A stretch of 64,000 nt of DNA from Actimicrobium sp035984655 (GCF_035984655.1 NZ_JAXCHT010000001.1:62001-126000); one strand, 5' to 3'; shown: positions 34,919 through 44,134, counted from the first letter of the stretch. Program-made: numbers and translations. The notes: generated from the letters alone by a model not told the origin.

Positions 34919-35821
34919 TCAGTGCGAGCGGATCATCGTCCCGAAGGCCTGCTCGGTCAACACTTCCAGCAACAGCGAATGTTCGATGCGGCCGTCGATG
35001 ATGTGCACGGTATTGACGCCTGACTTGGCCGCGTCCAGCGCCGACGAAATCTTCGGAAGCATGCCGCCGGAAATGGTGCCGTCGGCGAACATCTCATCGA
35101 TCTCGCGCGCCGACAGGTCGGTGACGAGGTTGCCGTTCTTGTCCATGACGCCGGGGATGTTGGTCATCATGATCAACTTTTCGGCTTTCAGGATTTCGGC
35201 AATCTTGCCGGCAACCAGATCGGCGTTGATGTTGTAGGCCTGGCCGTCTTCGCCAAAGCCGATCGGCGAAATGATCGGGATGAAGGCGTCGTCCTGCAGC
35301 GCCTTGACCACTGCCGGGTTGATCGCATCGATTTCGCCGACGAAACCGATGTCGAGGAATTCGCCCGGTTTTTCGCGGTCCGGCATTTTCATCTTGCGCG
35401 CGCGGATCAGACCGCCATCCTTGCCGGTCAAACCGACCGCCTGGCCGCCGTAATGATTGATCAGCATCACGATGTCCTGTTGCACTTCGCCGCCCAAGAC
35501 CCATTCGACGACTTCCATGGTCTCTTCATCGGTAATGCGCATGCCCTGGATGAAGCTGCCTTGCTTGCCGATTTTTTTCAGTGCATTGTCGATCTGCGGT
35601 CCGCCGCCGTGCACCACCACCGGGTTCATCCCGACCAGCTTCAACAGGATCACGTCGCGCGCGAAGCCATGCTTGAGGCGTTCTTCGGTCATCGCGTTGC
35701 CACCGTATTTGACCACGATGGTCTTGCCATGAAACTTGCGAATGTAAGGCAGCGCCTCAGCCAGGATTTCGGCTTTGATCTGGGGCGAAACCGCGCTTAA
35801 ATCGGCATTGGAATCAGACAT
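34919..35821 (-). CDS. argB: Acetylglutamate kinase
   Basis: The 300-residue enzyme phosphorylates N-acetylglutamate in arginine synthesis. It has the nucleotide loop VVKYGGNAM, the substrate motif VHGGGPQIDNAL and the C-terminal segment GGMLPKISSALDAAKSGVNTVHIIDGR. The start at 35821 has AGGAAA upstream and gives the normal N-terminus; the frame stays open far upstream without coding character. It stands alone, divergent from the ECF sigma gene. Confidence 0.96.
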   Translation of the reverse strand: MSDSNADLSAVSPQIKAEILAEALPYIRKFHGKTIVVKYGGNAMTEERLKHGFARDVILLKLVGMNPVVVHGGGPQIDNALKKIGKQGSFIQGMRITDEETMEVVEWVLGGEVQQDIVMLINHYGGQAVGLTGKDGGLIRARKMKMPDREKPGEFLDIGFVGEIDAINPAVVKALQDDAFIPIISPIGFGEDGQAYNINADLVAGKIAEILKAEKLIMMTNIPGVMDKNGNLVTDLSAREIDEMFADGTISGGMLPKISSALDAAKSGVNTVHIIDGRIEHSLLLEVLTEQAFGTMIRSH

Positions 35822-35966
35822 GGCATTTCCTGAAATGAATTTCGGCGATTTTACTACTGGATGCGAATCCGGTCGCTGCCAATTTATTGTATTTAGTTGT
35901 CCGTTCGGATAGTCTTGCGGCAAAACCACAACGGCTGCGAACGGCCATTTCCACCGGGCGGGATCG

Positions 35967-36545
35967 ATGGACAACGACATGCACAGGCAGCTGGAAGCAC
36001 TCCGACCGGCATTGCTGCGCTTTGCGATCTTACAATTGCGCAATGAAACCCTGGCCGAGGACGTGGTGCAGGATGCGTTGATTGCGGTGCTGGAGAAGCC
36101 CGACCGGTTCGCCGGCCAGTCCAGTCTGCGCACCTATGTCACCGGCATCATGAAGCACAAGATCATCGACGCCCTGCGCGCGGCCAGCCGCACCCGTCAG
36201 TTCGACGTGGCCGACGACGAATCCGAAGATGATGTCATTGATGCATTGTTCAACGCCAAGGGCCATACCATCGACACGGCGCGCAACTGGGGTAGTCCGG
36301 ATGCCACGCTGGAGCAAAAGGACTTTTTCCGGGTCATGGAGCTGTGCCTGGAAAAATTGCCCAGCAAGATTGCGCGGATCTTTCTGATGCGCGAGTGGCT
36401 GGAGCTCGACACCGATGAAATCTGTAAGGAACTGGACATCTCGACGTCTAATGCCTGGGTAATGTTGTATCGCGCCCGGCTTCGCCTGCGCGAATGCCTG
36501 CAGCTGAACTGGTTTGGCAACATGCCATCAGCCACAGGCCGTTGA
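35967..36545 (+). CDS. ECF RNA polymerase sigma factor
   Basis: The 192-residue protein has region 2 (LRNETLAEDVVQDALIAVLEKPDRFAG, LRTYVTGIMKHKIIDALR) and region 4 (LPSKIARIFLMREWLELDTDEICKELDISTSNAWVMLYRARLRLREC). The two are joined by an acidic linker. It is followed by a small zinc-finger protein, the usual anti-sigma position. The regulon is unknown. It does not show features that mark it as HrpL. Confidence 0.93.
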   Translation: MDNDMHRQLEALRPALLRFAILQLRNETLAEDVVQDALIAVLEKPDRFAGQSSLRTYVTGIMKHKIIDALRAASRTRQFDVADDESEDDVIDALFNAKGHTIDTARNWGSPDATLEQKDFFRVMELCLEKLPSKIARIFLMREWLELDTDEICKELDISTSNAWVMLYRARLRLRECLQLNWFGNMPSATGR

Positions 36546-36556
36546 AAGAACACACC

Positions 36557-36769
36557 ATGGGATTGAAACCAACCTGCAAGGAAGTACACCGTCTGACCTC
36601 GGAAGGGTTGGACCGCCATTTGTCGGTGATCGAGCAATTGCGCGTGCGCATCCACCTGATCGTGTGCGAATCCTGCACCAACTTCACGGCGCAAATGCAG
36701 TTGCTGCGCCGGGCCATTCGCAAGTTCGAGATCCCGGCCGATCCGCCCGCGCCGGCAGACAAGCCATGA
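36557..36769 (+). CDS. Small zinc-finger putative anti-sigma factor
   Basis: The 70-residue protein has a Cys7-x3-His11 ... Cys37-x2-Cys40 arrangement, as in ZAS/zf-HC2 anti-sigma factors, with no membrane helix of full strength. It lies 11 bases after the ECF sigma gene and overlaps the CWC gene by 4 bases (ATGA). It most likely binds and controls the adjacent sigma, possibly in response to redox change. Confidence 0.82.
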   Translation: MGLKPTCKEVHRLTSEGLDRHLSVIEQLRVRIHLIVCESCTNFTAQMQLLRRAIRKFEIPADPPAPADKP

Positions 36770-36951
36770 GCCAGTGCAGTCAGTGCGGCGCCACTTTTGG
36801 CTGCGCGATGGCCGATGCGGATGCCGCCGAGCCCTGCTGGTGCACCGCCTTGCCCAATTTACCGGCGACGGCGCTCACGCAGGGTGCGTGTTTGTGCCCG
36901 CGTTGCCTGGCCGAACGGCTGCGTTCAGCCACCCCGCCTGACAACAAGTAA
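36766..36951 (+). CDS. Cysteine-rich CWC family protein
   Basis: The 61-residue protein contains eight Cys, including CSQCGATFGC, the name-giving CWC and CLCPRC. It fits the Cys_rich_CWC family, thought to bind metal. It is coupled to the anti-sigma gene by ATGA and so belongs to the sigma cassette. Its stop directly abuts the stop of the SPOR gene on the other strand. Confidence 0.82.
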   Translation: MSQCSQCGATFGCAMADADAAEPCWCTALPNLPATALTQGACLCPRCLAERLRSATPPDNK

Positions 36952-37620
36952 TCAGGACGCAGCGCAATCGCGCCTGTCGACCTTGCTGATACTGGCGGCG
37001 ATCTTGAGCACGTTTGCCAGATCCGCTTCGCCAACGCCGCGCAACAGGAAAGCCACCTTGCTGCTGCCGGGGCCGCGGCCGCCGATACGGGCACTGCGCA
37101 CGCCTTTTTTCATCAGCTCGGCCAGATGGGCCTCGGCCGCCGTCTTGGTCTTGAAGATACCCAGCGAGATCCCGAAGCGCAGCTCACCCTCGCCCTGCAT
37201 GACAAAAAAATCCTTGATGTCGAGCCGGCGCAATTCACCGGCCTTGCGCTCCGCGCCTTCCTTGTCGCCCTGCGACGGGATGAAGACGATATAGCTGGCG
37301 CTGTCGACCACGCGCCGGCGCGTCATGCCCTGCTGCAGTGACAGCGCCGCCACCCGGGTTTCGAAGCGGCCGGCGTCGAGGTCGGTGAAATCGCCGAGTT
37401 CGACGCAGGCCGGCACCGGCGCCGGCTCGGCTTGGGCCAGCACCGCCGGTGGCGGCAGCAGATCCGCCGCGCCCAGCAAGCGCAACTTGTCCGGACTGAG
37501 CTGTTGTTGCAGCCGCTGTGGCTCATGGCCACCAGGCAGCAACGCATCAAGATAGCCACCGTTGAGCGCCAGCAGCGCAACGTTCAGCAACAGCAACAAC
37601 CAGAAAAAAGTTCTCAGCAT
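36952..37620 (-). CDS. SPOR-domain-like membrane protein
   Basis: The 222-residue protein has an N-terminal membrane helix (about 4-20), a Pro/Ala linker, and a C-terminal SPOR-type region (about 95-200, DSASYIVFIPSQGDKEGAERKAGEL, FGISLGIFKTKTAAEAHLAEL, SSKVAFLLRG). SPOR domains bind denuded septal peptidoglycan. It overlaps the coaX stop by 7 bases and is the last gene of birA-coaX-SPOR. Confidence 0.85.
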   Translation of the reverse strand: MLRTFFWLLLLLNVALLALNGGYLDALLPGGHEPQRLQQQLSPDKLRLLGAADLLPPPAVLAQAEPAPVPACVELGDFTDLDAGRFETRVAALSLQQGMTRRRVVDSASYIVFIPSQGDKEGAERKAGELRRLDIKDFFVMQGEGELRFGISLGIFKTKTAAEAHLAELMKKGVRSARIGGRGPGSSKVAFLLRGVGEADLANVLKIAASISKVDRRDCAAS

Positions 37621-38381
37621 GGCGGTCGGGTGGTGGCGGCCTGCAAACCAAGCAGGACCAGGTTATCGACAAGAGTGTTGGGTACAGTCAGCATCGGTGC
37701 GATCCACGCGGCAGCACCGCCGGAAAGCAGGCAGCGTGCTCCCGGGCGTGCCGCCAGGGCGCGCTCGATCGCACCAGCCTGCGCGTTCAGGCAGCCACTG
37801 ACAATGGCAGCATCGGTGTGATCGGCAAACAGCGGCGGGGCGACAATCTGTTGCCCGATGTGCGGCAACTGGGCGGTGTTGCGCGCCAGCGCCGTGGCCA
37901 TCAAGCCAAGTCCGGGCAAAATCATGCCGCCGATAAAATTGCCATCGGCGTCCAGCGCATCAATGGTGGTGGCGGTGCCGCAGGTAGCGACAATGAGCTC
38001 CTGCTGCGGAAACAGCGCGCGCGCGCCGATCAGCGTGGCGAAGCGATCGCAGCCAAGCTGGGCCGGATCGCGATAGCCGTTGCGCACGCCGGCGGCAGCG
38101 GCCACCGAGGCAAACCAGCTCAGCCGCAGGCCCGGCAGGGCGCCTAGCACTTGTTCGAGCCGGGCGCGCATGGCCGCACCGGCGACATGCGCAATCACCG
38201 CCGCGCTGGCGCCAGTTTCGCGCCAGACCGGCTCCAGCGTTGGCAACGCCGCATGCAGCACCGCGCCGCTGGCGAGCCAGCCGGCGTCGACCGCGCCATC
38301 CCAGCGCGGCACGCCGACGTGGTCTTCCACCAGCGCCCACTTGACGCGCGTATTGCCGACATCAATCAGCAGACGCGTCAT
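37614..38381 (-). CDS. coaX: Type III pantothenate kinase
   Basis: The 255-residue enzyme carries out the first step of coenzyme A synthesis. It has the ASKHA phosphate motif LLIDVGNTRVKWALVE, GCDRFATLIGA, CGTATTIDALD and GGMILPGLGLM. The start at 38381 forms ATGA with the birA stop. The pairing birA-coaX is typical of betaproteobacteria. Confidence 0.95.
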   Translation of the reverse strand: MTRLLIDVGNTRVKWALVEDHVGVPRWDGAVDAGWLASGAVLHAALPTLEPVWRETGASAAVIAHVAGAAMRARLEQVLGALPGLRLSWFASVAAAAGVRNGYRDPAQLGCDRFATLIGARALFPQQELIVATCGTATTIDALDADGNFIGGMILPGLGLMATALARNTAQLPHIGQQIVAPPLFADHTDAAIVSGCLNAQAGAIERALAARPGARCLLSGGAAAWIAPMLTVPNTLVDNLVLLGLQAATTRPPC

Positions 38382-39172
38382 GCCGCCACCGCGCGCAACG
38401 ACACATCGCCAGCTACTACCGCGCTGCGTCCGCTGGCAGTCTGCACCAGCAGGCGGCCCTGGTCGTCGACCCCGAGCGCGACGCCGTCGAGCACGGGCTG
38501 GCCATGATCGACGATCGCAATGTGCTGACCGCGATGCAGATGCAGCGCATTCCAGCGCTGCGTAAAAGCCGGAAAGCCGAACTGTTCGAATTCCTGCAGG
38601 GTCAGGCACAGACGGTCAAGCAACGCCGCCAGCAGCAGCTCACGATCAATCTCCAGCAGGTCGGACAGCGCGGCGACCGGTTGCTCGATGCGCGCTGTCA
38701 GCGCCGCATCGGCCGCCAGATTGATGCCAATGCCGATCACCGCCCAGAGTCGATCGCCGGACTGCCGGTCGTGGGCGGTCTCGATCAGTACGCCGGCCAA
38801 TTTGCGGCCATTGCACAACACGTCGTTCGGCCATTTCAACTGCACCGGCAACTGCAACGTTGCCAGCGTTTCGGCCAGCGCCACCCCCACCGCCAACGGC
38901 AACCCGGCCAGCGCCTGCAGCGGCAGCCGGAAGCGCCACGCCAGCGAGAACGTCAGCGAGGCGCCGCGCGCCGACTGCCAGCTGCGCCCGGCGCGCCCGC
39001 GCCCGGCGGTCTGCTGCTCGGCAATCAGCAGCAGCGGCGCCGCCAACTGGTCCAGCCGTGCCAGCAGATCGGCGTTGGTCGAGCCGGTCTCGGCCACGAC
39101 CTCGATGGTCAGTCCGGGGACCGCGGTCTGGCAGGCTGCGGCGATGCGTTGCGGGGAAAAAAGCATGGTCAT
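38378..39172 (-). CDS. birA: Biotin-[acetyl-CoA-carboxylase] ligase
   Basis: The 264-residue enzyme attaches biotin to carrier proteins. It has GSTNADLL, TAGRGRAGRSW, LTFSLAWRFRL, LKWPNDVLCNGRKLAGVLIE and a C-terminal SH3-like cap. The N-terminal helix-turn-helix of bifunctional BirA is absent, so it should not act as a repressor. The start at 39172 (or the second Met at 39166) fits the family N-terminus. Confidence 0.95.
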   Translation of the reverse strand: MTMLFSPQRIAAACQTAVPGLTIEVVAETGSTNADLLARLDQLAAPLLLIAEQQTAGRGRAGRSWQSARGASLTFSLAWRFRLPLQALAGLPLAVGVALAETLATLQLPVQLKWPNDVLCNGRKLAGVLIETAHDRQSGDRLWAVIGIGINLAADAALTARIEQPVAALSDLLEIDRELLLAALLDRLCLTLQEFEQFGFPAFTQRWNALHLHRGQHIAIVDHGQPVLDGVALGVDDQGRLLVQTASGRSAVVAGDVSLRAVAA

Positions 39173-39228
39173 GGCGGCATTGTAGCGGCAGCAGCCACGG
39201 CGCTGACGTTCTGCCTTACACTGCGCCG

Positions 39229-40341
39229 ATGGATGAACCCGCGATACCGGCACTGCACCCCGATCCCGCCACGCCGTCTGCCCTGATCGCCAGCGGCAGC
39301 TGGCAAGTGCACGCGCTGGCGCAGCCTGCCGCGATGGCGGCATTGGAAGCGGTCGACAAGACCGGTGCAACGCGCTGGGACTTGACCAATATCACGGCGC
39401 TCGACCACATCGGCGCGCAATGGCTATGGAACGCCTGGGGCAAAACCCGCCCGGCCAGGCTGGTGCTGGCCGACGGGCAGGAGGAATTTTTCCAGCGACT
39501 GCAGCAAGCCGGCACGCTGGCCTTGCCCGCCGCACCGCCGCGACGGCTGATCTCGCTGGCGGCGATCGGCGTAACGTTGCACGAGCTGCTCGGACATCTG
39601 CTCGACTTCGTTGGGTTGATCGGCCAGGTGGTGCTCGATTTGCGCCAGTTCCTCGGCAATCCGTTACGCGGTCCATGGAAAGAGATCTCCGCCAATGTGT
39701 ATCACGTCGGCTTCCAGGCGCTCGGCATCACCGCCCTGGTCGGCATGCTGATCGGCGTGGTGCTGTCGTACCTGTCGGCGCAGCAGCTGCACACGTTTGG
39801 CGGCGATATCTATCTGGTCAACATTCTCGGCATGAGCATCATCCGCGAACTTGGCCCGCTGCTGGCGGCCATCCTGGTGGCCGGACGCTCCGGCTCATCG
39901 ATCACGGCACAACTTGGCGTCATGCGCGTCAACGAGGAACTGGATGCGATGCTGGTGATGGGCCTGCCGCACGGTTTCCGCCTGATTTTGCCAAAGGTGC
40001 TGGCGCTGGCATTGGCGATGCCGTTGCTGGTGATCTGGACCGATACCATGGCACTGCTGGGCGGGATGGTCGCAGCGCGCCTCGAACTGGGCTTGTCCAT
40101 GCAGTATTTCGTCAGCAAGCTGCCCGATGCGGTGCCGTTGGCCAACTACTGGATCGGCCTCGGCAAGGGCGCGGTGTTCGGCACGCTGATCGCGCTGGTG
40201 GCGTGCCATTTCGGCTTCCGCATCAAGGCCAACACCGAGAGCCTGGGTGAAGGCACCACCAGCTCGGTGGTCACCGCCATCACGGTGGTGATCCTGGCCG
40301 ATGCCGTGTTCGCGATTGTCTTCAACGGCGTCGGTTTCTGA
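39229..40341 (+). CDS. MlaE-family lipid ABC permease with N-terminal STAS-like domain
   Basis: The 370-residue protein has a soluble N-terminal part (about 1-105, ending near PAAPPRR) with the STAS-like strand-helix pattern (TRWDLTNITALDHIGAQWLW), and then an MlaE permease (about 110-370). The permease has QLGVMRVNEELDAMLVMG and RELGPLLAAILVAGRSGSSI. In E. coli the STAS partner is a separate protein, MlaB; here it is fused. The complex moves phospholipids between membranes. The stop shares one base with the ATPase start. Confidence 0.9.
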   Translation: MDEPAIPALHPDPATPSALIASGSWQVHALAQPAAMAALEAVDKTGATRWDLTNITALDHIGAQWLWNAWGKTRPARLVLADGQEEFFQRLQQAGTLALPAAPPRRLISLAAIGVTLHELLGHLLDFVGLIGQVVLDLRQFLGNPLRGPWKEISANVYHVGFQALGITALVGMLIGVVLSYLSAQQLHTFGGDIYLVNILGMSIIRELGPLLAAILVAGRSGSSITAQLGVMRVNEELDAMLVMGLPHGFRLILPKVLALALAMPLLVIWTDTMALLGGMVAARLELGLSMQYFVSKLPDAVPLANYWIGLGKGAVFGTLIALVACHFGFRIKANTESLGEGTTSSVVTAITVVILADAVFAIVFNGVGF

Positions 40342-41120
40342 TGGCGGCCCCGATCATTGAGGTCACCGGCCTGCGCACCCAGTTTGGCGACACCGTAGTG
40401 CACGACGATCTCAATCTGCGCGTCGAGCAGGGCGACATCATTGCGCTGGTGGGTGGTTCCGGCTCGGGCAAGACCACGCTGCTGCGGCAATTGCTTGGGC
40501 TGGAGACGCCGGCCAGCGGCTGCATCAAACTGTTCAATCAGGACATTCATCAGATTGACGCCAATCAGCTGCAACAGATGCGCAATCGGGAGGGCATGCT
40601 GTTCCAGCACGGTGCGCTGTTCTCGGCACTCACCACCTTCGACAACATCGCCCAGCCGATGCGCGAACTGCGCACGCTGCCGGAGGCGCTGATCCGCGAC
40701 GCGGTGCTGCTCAAGCTGCAGATGGTGGGACTGAATGCCGAAGATGGGCTGAAAATGCCCTCCGATCTGTCTGGTGGTATGGTCAAGCGCGTGGCGCTGG
40801 CGCGTGCGTTGGCGCTGGAGCCGGAACTACTGTTTCTGGACGAACCGACTGCCGGGCTCGATCCGGCCCTGGCCGACAGTTTTGTCGAGCTGATCCGGTC
40901 GCTGCGCGATGCGATGCAGTTCACCGTGGTGATGGTGACGCATGATCTCGATACACTGCTGGCACTGGCCTCGCGCATCGCGGTGCTGGCCGACCGCAAG
41001 GTGGTCGCGTTCGGCACGGCCGCGGAGGTGATCGCGGTAAAGCATCCTTTCATTGAGCAATTTTTTCTTGGCGGGCGCGGCAGGCGCGCCCTTCAGGTAC
41101 TGGACCAGCATGGAAAATAA
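40341..41120 (+). CDS. MlaF-like ABC transporter ATPase
   Basis: The 259-residue ATPase has Walker A GGSGSGKTT, signature LSGGMVKRVALARAL, Walker B LLFLDEPTAGLDP and the switch His in VTHDLDTL. The LSGGM signature is the version typical of MlaF. It drives the preceding permease. It overlaps mlaE by one base and mlaD by 11. Confidence 0.93.
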   Translation: MAAPIIEVTGLRTQFGDTVVHDDLNLRVEQGDIIALVGGSGSGKTTLLRQLLGLETPASGCIKLFNQDIHQIDANQLQQMRNREGMLFQHGALFSALTTFDNIAQPMRELRTLPEALIRDAVLLKLQMVGLNAEDGLKMPSDLSGGMVKRVALARALALEPELLFLDEPTAGLDPALADSFVELIRSLRDAMQFTVVMVTHDLDTLLALASRIAVLADRKVVAFGTAAEVIAVKHPFIEQFFLGGRGRRALQVLDQHGK

Positions 41121-42024
41121 AGCACATGCATTGATTGCCGGCGTCTTCACCCTGGTGTTGCTGATTGCCGCGGTATTGCTGGCGATGTGGTTCAACCGCG
41201 ACCGCGTGGTGCGGGTGCCGTATGAAATGGTCACCACGCTGTCGATTCCCGGGCTCAGTCCGCAGGCCGATGTGCGCTACCGCGGACTGGACGTCGGCAA
41301 GGTCGACGACATCATTTTCGATCCGAAGGTGCCGGGCCAGATTCTGGTGCACTTCAGTGTCCGGCCCGATACACCGATGACGCGCTCGACCTACGGCGTG
41401 CTGGGATACCAGGGCGTCACCGGGATTGCCTATGTCCAGCTCGACGACGATGGCACCAGCGCGGTCCGGCTGCCGAGTTCGAAGGAACACGTGGCCCGCA
41501 TCGAGATGCGCCCGAGCCTGTTCGACAATCTGCAGACACGCGGCCTGGCGATCCTGAAACAAACCGAAGAATTAACCCTGCGGATGAACCGGCTGATGAC
41601 CCCGGAAAACCAGACGCAGATCCTGGATGCGTTCGGCAATATCAGCAAGGCCGCCATCGCCATTGAAACGATCCCGCGCCAGCTCGAACCAGCACTGGCG
41701 AAAATTCCGGCCCTCACGCGCCAGGCTGATCGCACGCTGCAGTCGGTCAGCACGCTGGCCGGCAATATCAACAACCTGACCAGCCAACTGCAAGCGCCCG
41801 ACGGCACGGTCGACCGCCTGGCATTGACGCTGGACCAGCTCGGCGCGGCAGCCAACAAGATTGAACTTGAAGTGGTGCCGCTGGCCAGTGACGTGCGCGG
41901 CACCATGCGCACCCTGAACCGCACCCTGGAATCCCTCAACGCCCGGCCGCAGAGCTTGCTGTTTGGCACCGGCACCGCAGCACCCGGCCCCGGTGAAACC
42001 GGCTTCGTTGCCCCCTCCCATTGA
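41110..42024 (+). CDS. MlaD/MCE-domain lipid-binding protein
   Basis: The 304-residue protein has an N-terminal membrane helix (about 8-28) and a single MCE domain (about 40-115, LSIPGLSPQADVRYRGLDVGKVDDI, GVTGIAYVQLDD), then a long helical C-terminal part. MCE domains form a hexameric ring through which lipids pass. The long helical tail suggests a needle- or PqiB-like extension rather than a short MlaD. The start at 41110 is chosen for topology. Confidence 0.9.
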   Translation: MENKAHALIAGVFTLVLLIAAVLLAMWFNRDRVVRVPYEMVTTLSIPGLSPQADVRYRGLDVGKVDDIIFDPKVPGQILVHFSVRPDTPMTRSTYGVLGYQGVTGIAYVQLDDDGTSAVRLPSSKEHVARIEMRPSLFDNLQTRGLAILKQTEELTLRMNRLMTPENQTQILDAFGNISKAAIAIETIPRQLEPALAKIPALTRQADRTLQSVSTLAGNINNLTSQLQAPDGTVDRLALTLDQLGAAANKIELEVVPLASDVRGTMRTLNRTLESLNARPQSLLFGTGTAAPGPGETGFVAPSH

Positions 42025-42029
42025 CTGCC

Positions 42030-42641
42030 ATGAACCGATACGCTGCCCTGTTGCTTGCTGTAGTACTGACCGGATGCGCGACCAAAGCCGATCCGCCGAC
42101 GCTGTTCGATCTGGGGTCGTTGCCGGCGCCTGGCAACGCCATCAGCCTGCCGCCGCTGGCCATTGCCGATGTGGTGGGGTCGCCGTTTCTGGACAACCCG
42201 CAAATGTTCTATCGTCTGAGCTGGGTCAACGATCAGCAGCCGCACCCGTTTGCGCACAGCCGCTGGACCATGCCGCCGTCGCAGCTGCTGGAACAGCGCG
42301 TCAAGGCACGGCTCGGGCAGGCCGGCAATGCCGCCGTATCGGCACTCGATGGCGCCCTCAATGTGCCGCTGGTGCGCATCGAAGCCGACGACTTCGCCCT
42401 GCTGTTCGACAGCCCCAGCCAGTCCCATGCACGCGTTGCCATTCGGGCGGCGGTCTACCGGGGCCGGTTGTTGCTGGCGCAAAAAAGCTTTAGCCAGCAA
42501 CAACCCGCCGCCACTGCCAATGCCGCTGGCGGCGCGCGCGCGCTGGCCGACGCCAGCGATGCGGTGATCACCGAGCTGACGCAGTGGCTGGCGACCTTGC
42601 CACTGGCCACCGCACCGACCACGACACCGCGCAAACAATGA
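42030..42641 (+). CDS. PqiC-like ABC transporter auxiliary lipoprotein
   Basis: The 203-residue protein has a lipobox (VVLTGCAT) and the ABC_trans_aux/DUF330 pattern seen in PqiC: FDLGSLPAPG, YRLSWVNDQQPHPFAHSRWTMPPSQLLEQRV. It would sit at the outer membrane as the end point of the MCE system. The gap after the mlaD-like gene is 5 bases, and the VanZ gene overlaps its stop by 4 bases. Confidence 0.88.
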   Translation: MNRYAALLLAVVLTGCATKADPPTLFDLGSLPAPGNAISLPPLAIADVVGSPFLDNPQMFYRLSWVNDQQPHPFAHSRWTMPPSQLLEQRVKARLGQAGNAAVSALDGALNVPLVRIEADDFALLFDSPSQSHARVAIRAAVYRGRLLLAQKSFSQQQPAATANAAGGARALADASDAVITELTQWLATLPLATAPTTTPRKQ

Positions 42642-43774
42642 CCGATCTGGCCGGCCACGACCCCATCCCGTTGGCGCCGCAGCGCAAGTCGGTGTCGGCG
42701 CGGGTGGCGTTGCTCGGCTATGCACTGCTGATTCTGTACGCCAGCTGGTATCCGTTTACCGACTGGCAAAACAATGGCCTGTCACCGCTGGCATTTCTGA
42801 CGACGCCGCTGCCGCATTACTGGACCGTGTTCGACGTTGTCACGAATGTGCTGGCCTATGCGCCGCTGGGCATGCTGCTGGTGTTTGCGCTGTATCCGAT
42901 GGTGCGCGGCCTGGCGGCATTGGCGCTGGTGCTGGTCGCCGCGCTGCTGTGGTCGGGCACGATGGAGGCGGTGCAAACATTTCTGCCGACGCGGGTGGCG
43001 TCGAATCTGGATTTGCTGACCAACGTCGGCGGGGCAATGCTGGGTGGACTGATCGGCGTGCGCAGCACCGGATTCTTTCTGGAGCACGGCCGTCTGCTGC
43101 GGCTGCGCAGCCAGTGGTTCTCGCATGAAGCCAGTCGCGGCCTGATCGTCATTTGCGCCTGGCCGCTGGCGCAGGTCTATCCGCAGGGTTACCTGTTCGG
43201 TCACGGCCAGCTGATCCCGATCCTGTCGGACTGGTTGTCCGACTGGCTCGGCACCACCATTGATCTGGGTGGCTGGCTGCGCCCGGAACTGCAACTGAGC
43301 GCCGCACAGTTCCAGGCCTTCGAAACCGTCATTACCGCATTCGGCCTGAGCGGCGCGCTGCTCACGCTGCTGTGCGTGCTGCGCAAGAAGGCGCCGCTGT
43401 GGCTGCTCGCCGGCTTGATGCTGGCGCTGGCGGTCGGTGTCAAGTCACTTGCCAGCGCCCTGCTGTTCACACCGGAAAATGCATTTGTGTGGCTCACGCC
43501 GGGCGCGCGTGGCGGCCTGCTGCTGGGTGTGTTGATGCTAATCGGCTTGCGTTTCACGCCGCGCCGGGTGCAGCGGCGTGCGGCGGTCGCGATGCTGCTG
43601 GTGAGCCTGCTGGCGGTGAATCTGATACCGCCCAACCCGTATTTCGTGGCGACGCTGCAGGCGTGGGTGCAGGGGAAGTTCCTGAGTTTCAACGGCGCGG
43701 CGCAATTCCTGGCATTGATCTGGCCGTTCTTTGCACTCTGGTTTTTGCTGCATTCGGTGCATCGACGCAGCTGA
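42638..43774 (+). CDS. VanZ-family membrane protein
   Basis: The 378-residue protein has about ten membrane helices. The N-terminal third is VanZ-like: LYASWYPFTDWQNNG, DVVTNVLAYAPLGMLL, TMEAVQTFLPTRVASNLDLLTNVGGAMLG. VanZ proteins are linked to glycopeptide resistance and envelope functions without a firm mechanism. Coupling to the lipid-transport genes (ATGA) suggests an envelope role. Confidence 0.88.
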   Translation: MTDLAGHDPIPLAPQRKSVSARVALLGYALLILYASWYPFTDWQNNGLSPLAFLTTPLPHYWTVFDVVTNVLAYAPLGMLLVFALYPMVRGLAALALVLVAALLWSGTMEAVQTFLPTRVASNLDLLTNVGGAMLGGLIGVRSTGFFLEHGRLLRLRSQWFSHEASRGLIVICAWPLAQVYPQGYLFGHGQLIPILSDWLSDWLGTTIDLGGWLRPELQLSAAQFQAFETVITAFGLSGALLTLLCVLRKKAPLWLLAGLMLALAVGVKSLASALLFTPENAFVWLTPGARGGLLLGVLMLIGLRFTPRRVQRRAAVAMLLVSLLAVNLIPPNPYFVATLQAWVQGKFLSFNGAAQFLALIWPFFALWFLLHSVHRRS

Positions 43775-43816
43775 CGTATCATCGGCACCCGGTGCCCAAT
43801 TTTTTCGAGTGAGATC

Positions 43817-44134
43817 ATGAGCGACAAACCGTATTACGAACAACACGTTTTCATCTGCATGAACCAGCGCGAGGACGGTCGTGCCTGTTGCGGCGAACAG
43901 GGCGCCGAGGCGGCGCAAAAGCATGCCAAGAAGCGCATCAAGGAACTCAACCTGAATGGGCAGGGAAAAATCCGCATCAATCAGGCCGGCTGTCTCGATC
44001 GTTGCGACGAAGGTCCGGTGCTGGTGATTTATCCGCAGGGCACCTGGTACACCTATGTCGACACCCAGGACATCGACGACATCATCGATACCCATCTGGT
44101 CGGCGGCACCATCGTTGATCGGCTGAAAATTTAA
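43817..44134 (+). CDS. Thioredoxin-like [2Fe-2S] ferredoxin
   Basis: The 105-residue protein has the cluster-binding Cys of this family: FICMN (Cys14), ACCGE and AGCLDRCDEGP. It would transfer electrons in the cytoplasm; the partner is unknown. It sits 42 bases after the VanZ gene, and the hydrolase gene begins at the very next base after its stop. Confidence 0.92.
   Translation: MSDKPYYEQHVFICMNQREDGRACCGEQGAEAAQKHAKKRIKELNLNGQGKIRINQAGCLDRCDEGPVLVIYPQGTWYTYVDTQDIDDIIDTHLVGGTIVDRLKI

Noticed and set aside
35967..36545. The ECF sigma as the HrpL that reads the hrp-box-like element
   Set aside because: It is paired with a zinc-finger anti-sigma factor and a CWC gene, lies far from any hrp genes, and I see no HrpL-specific feature.
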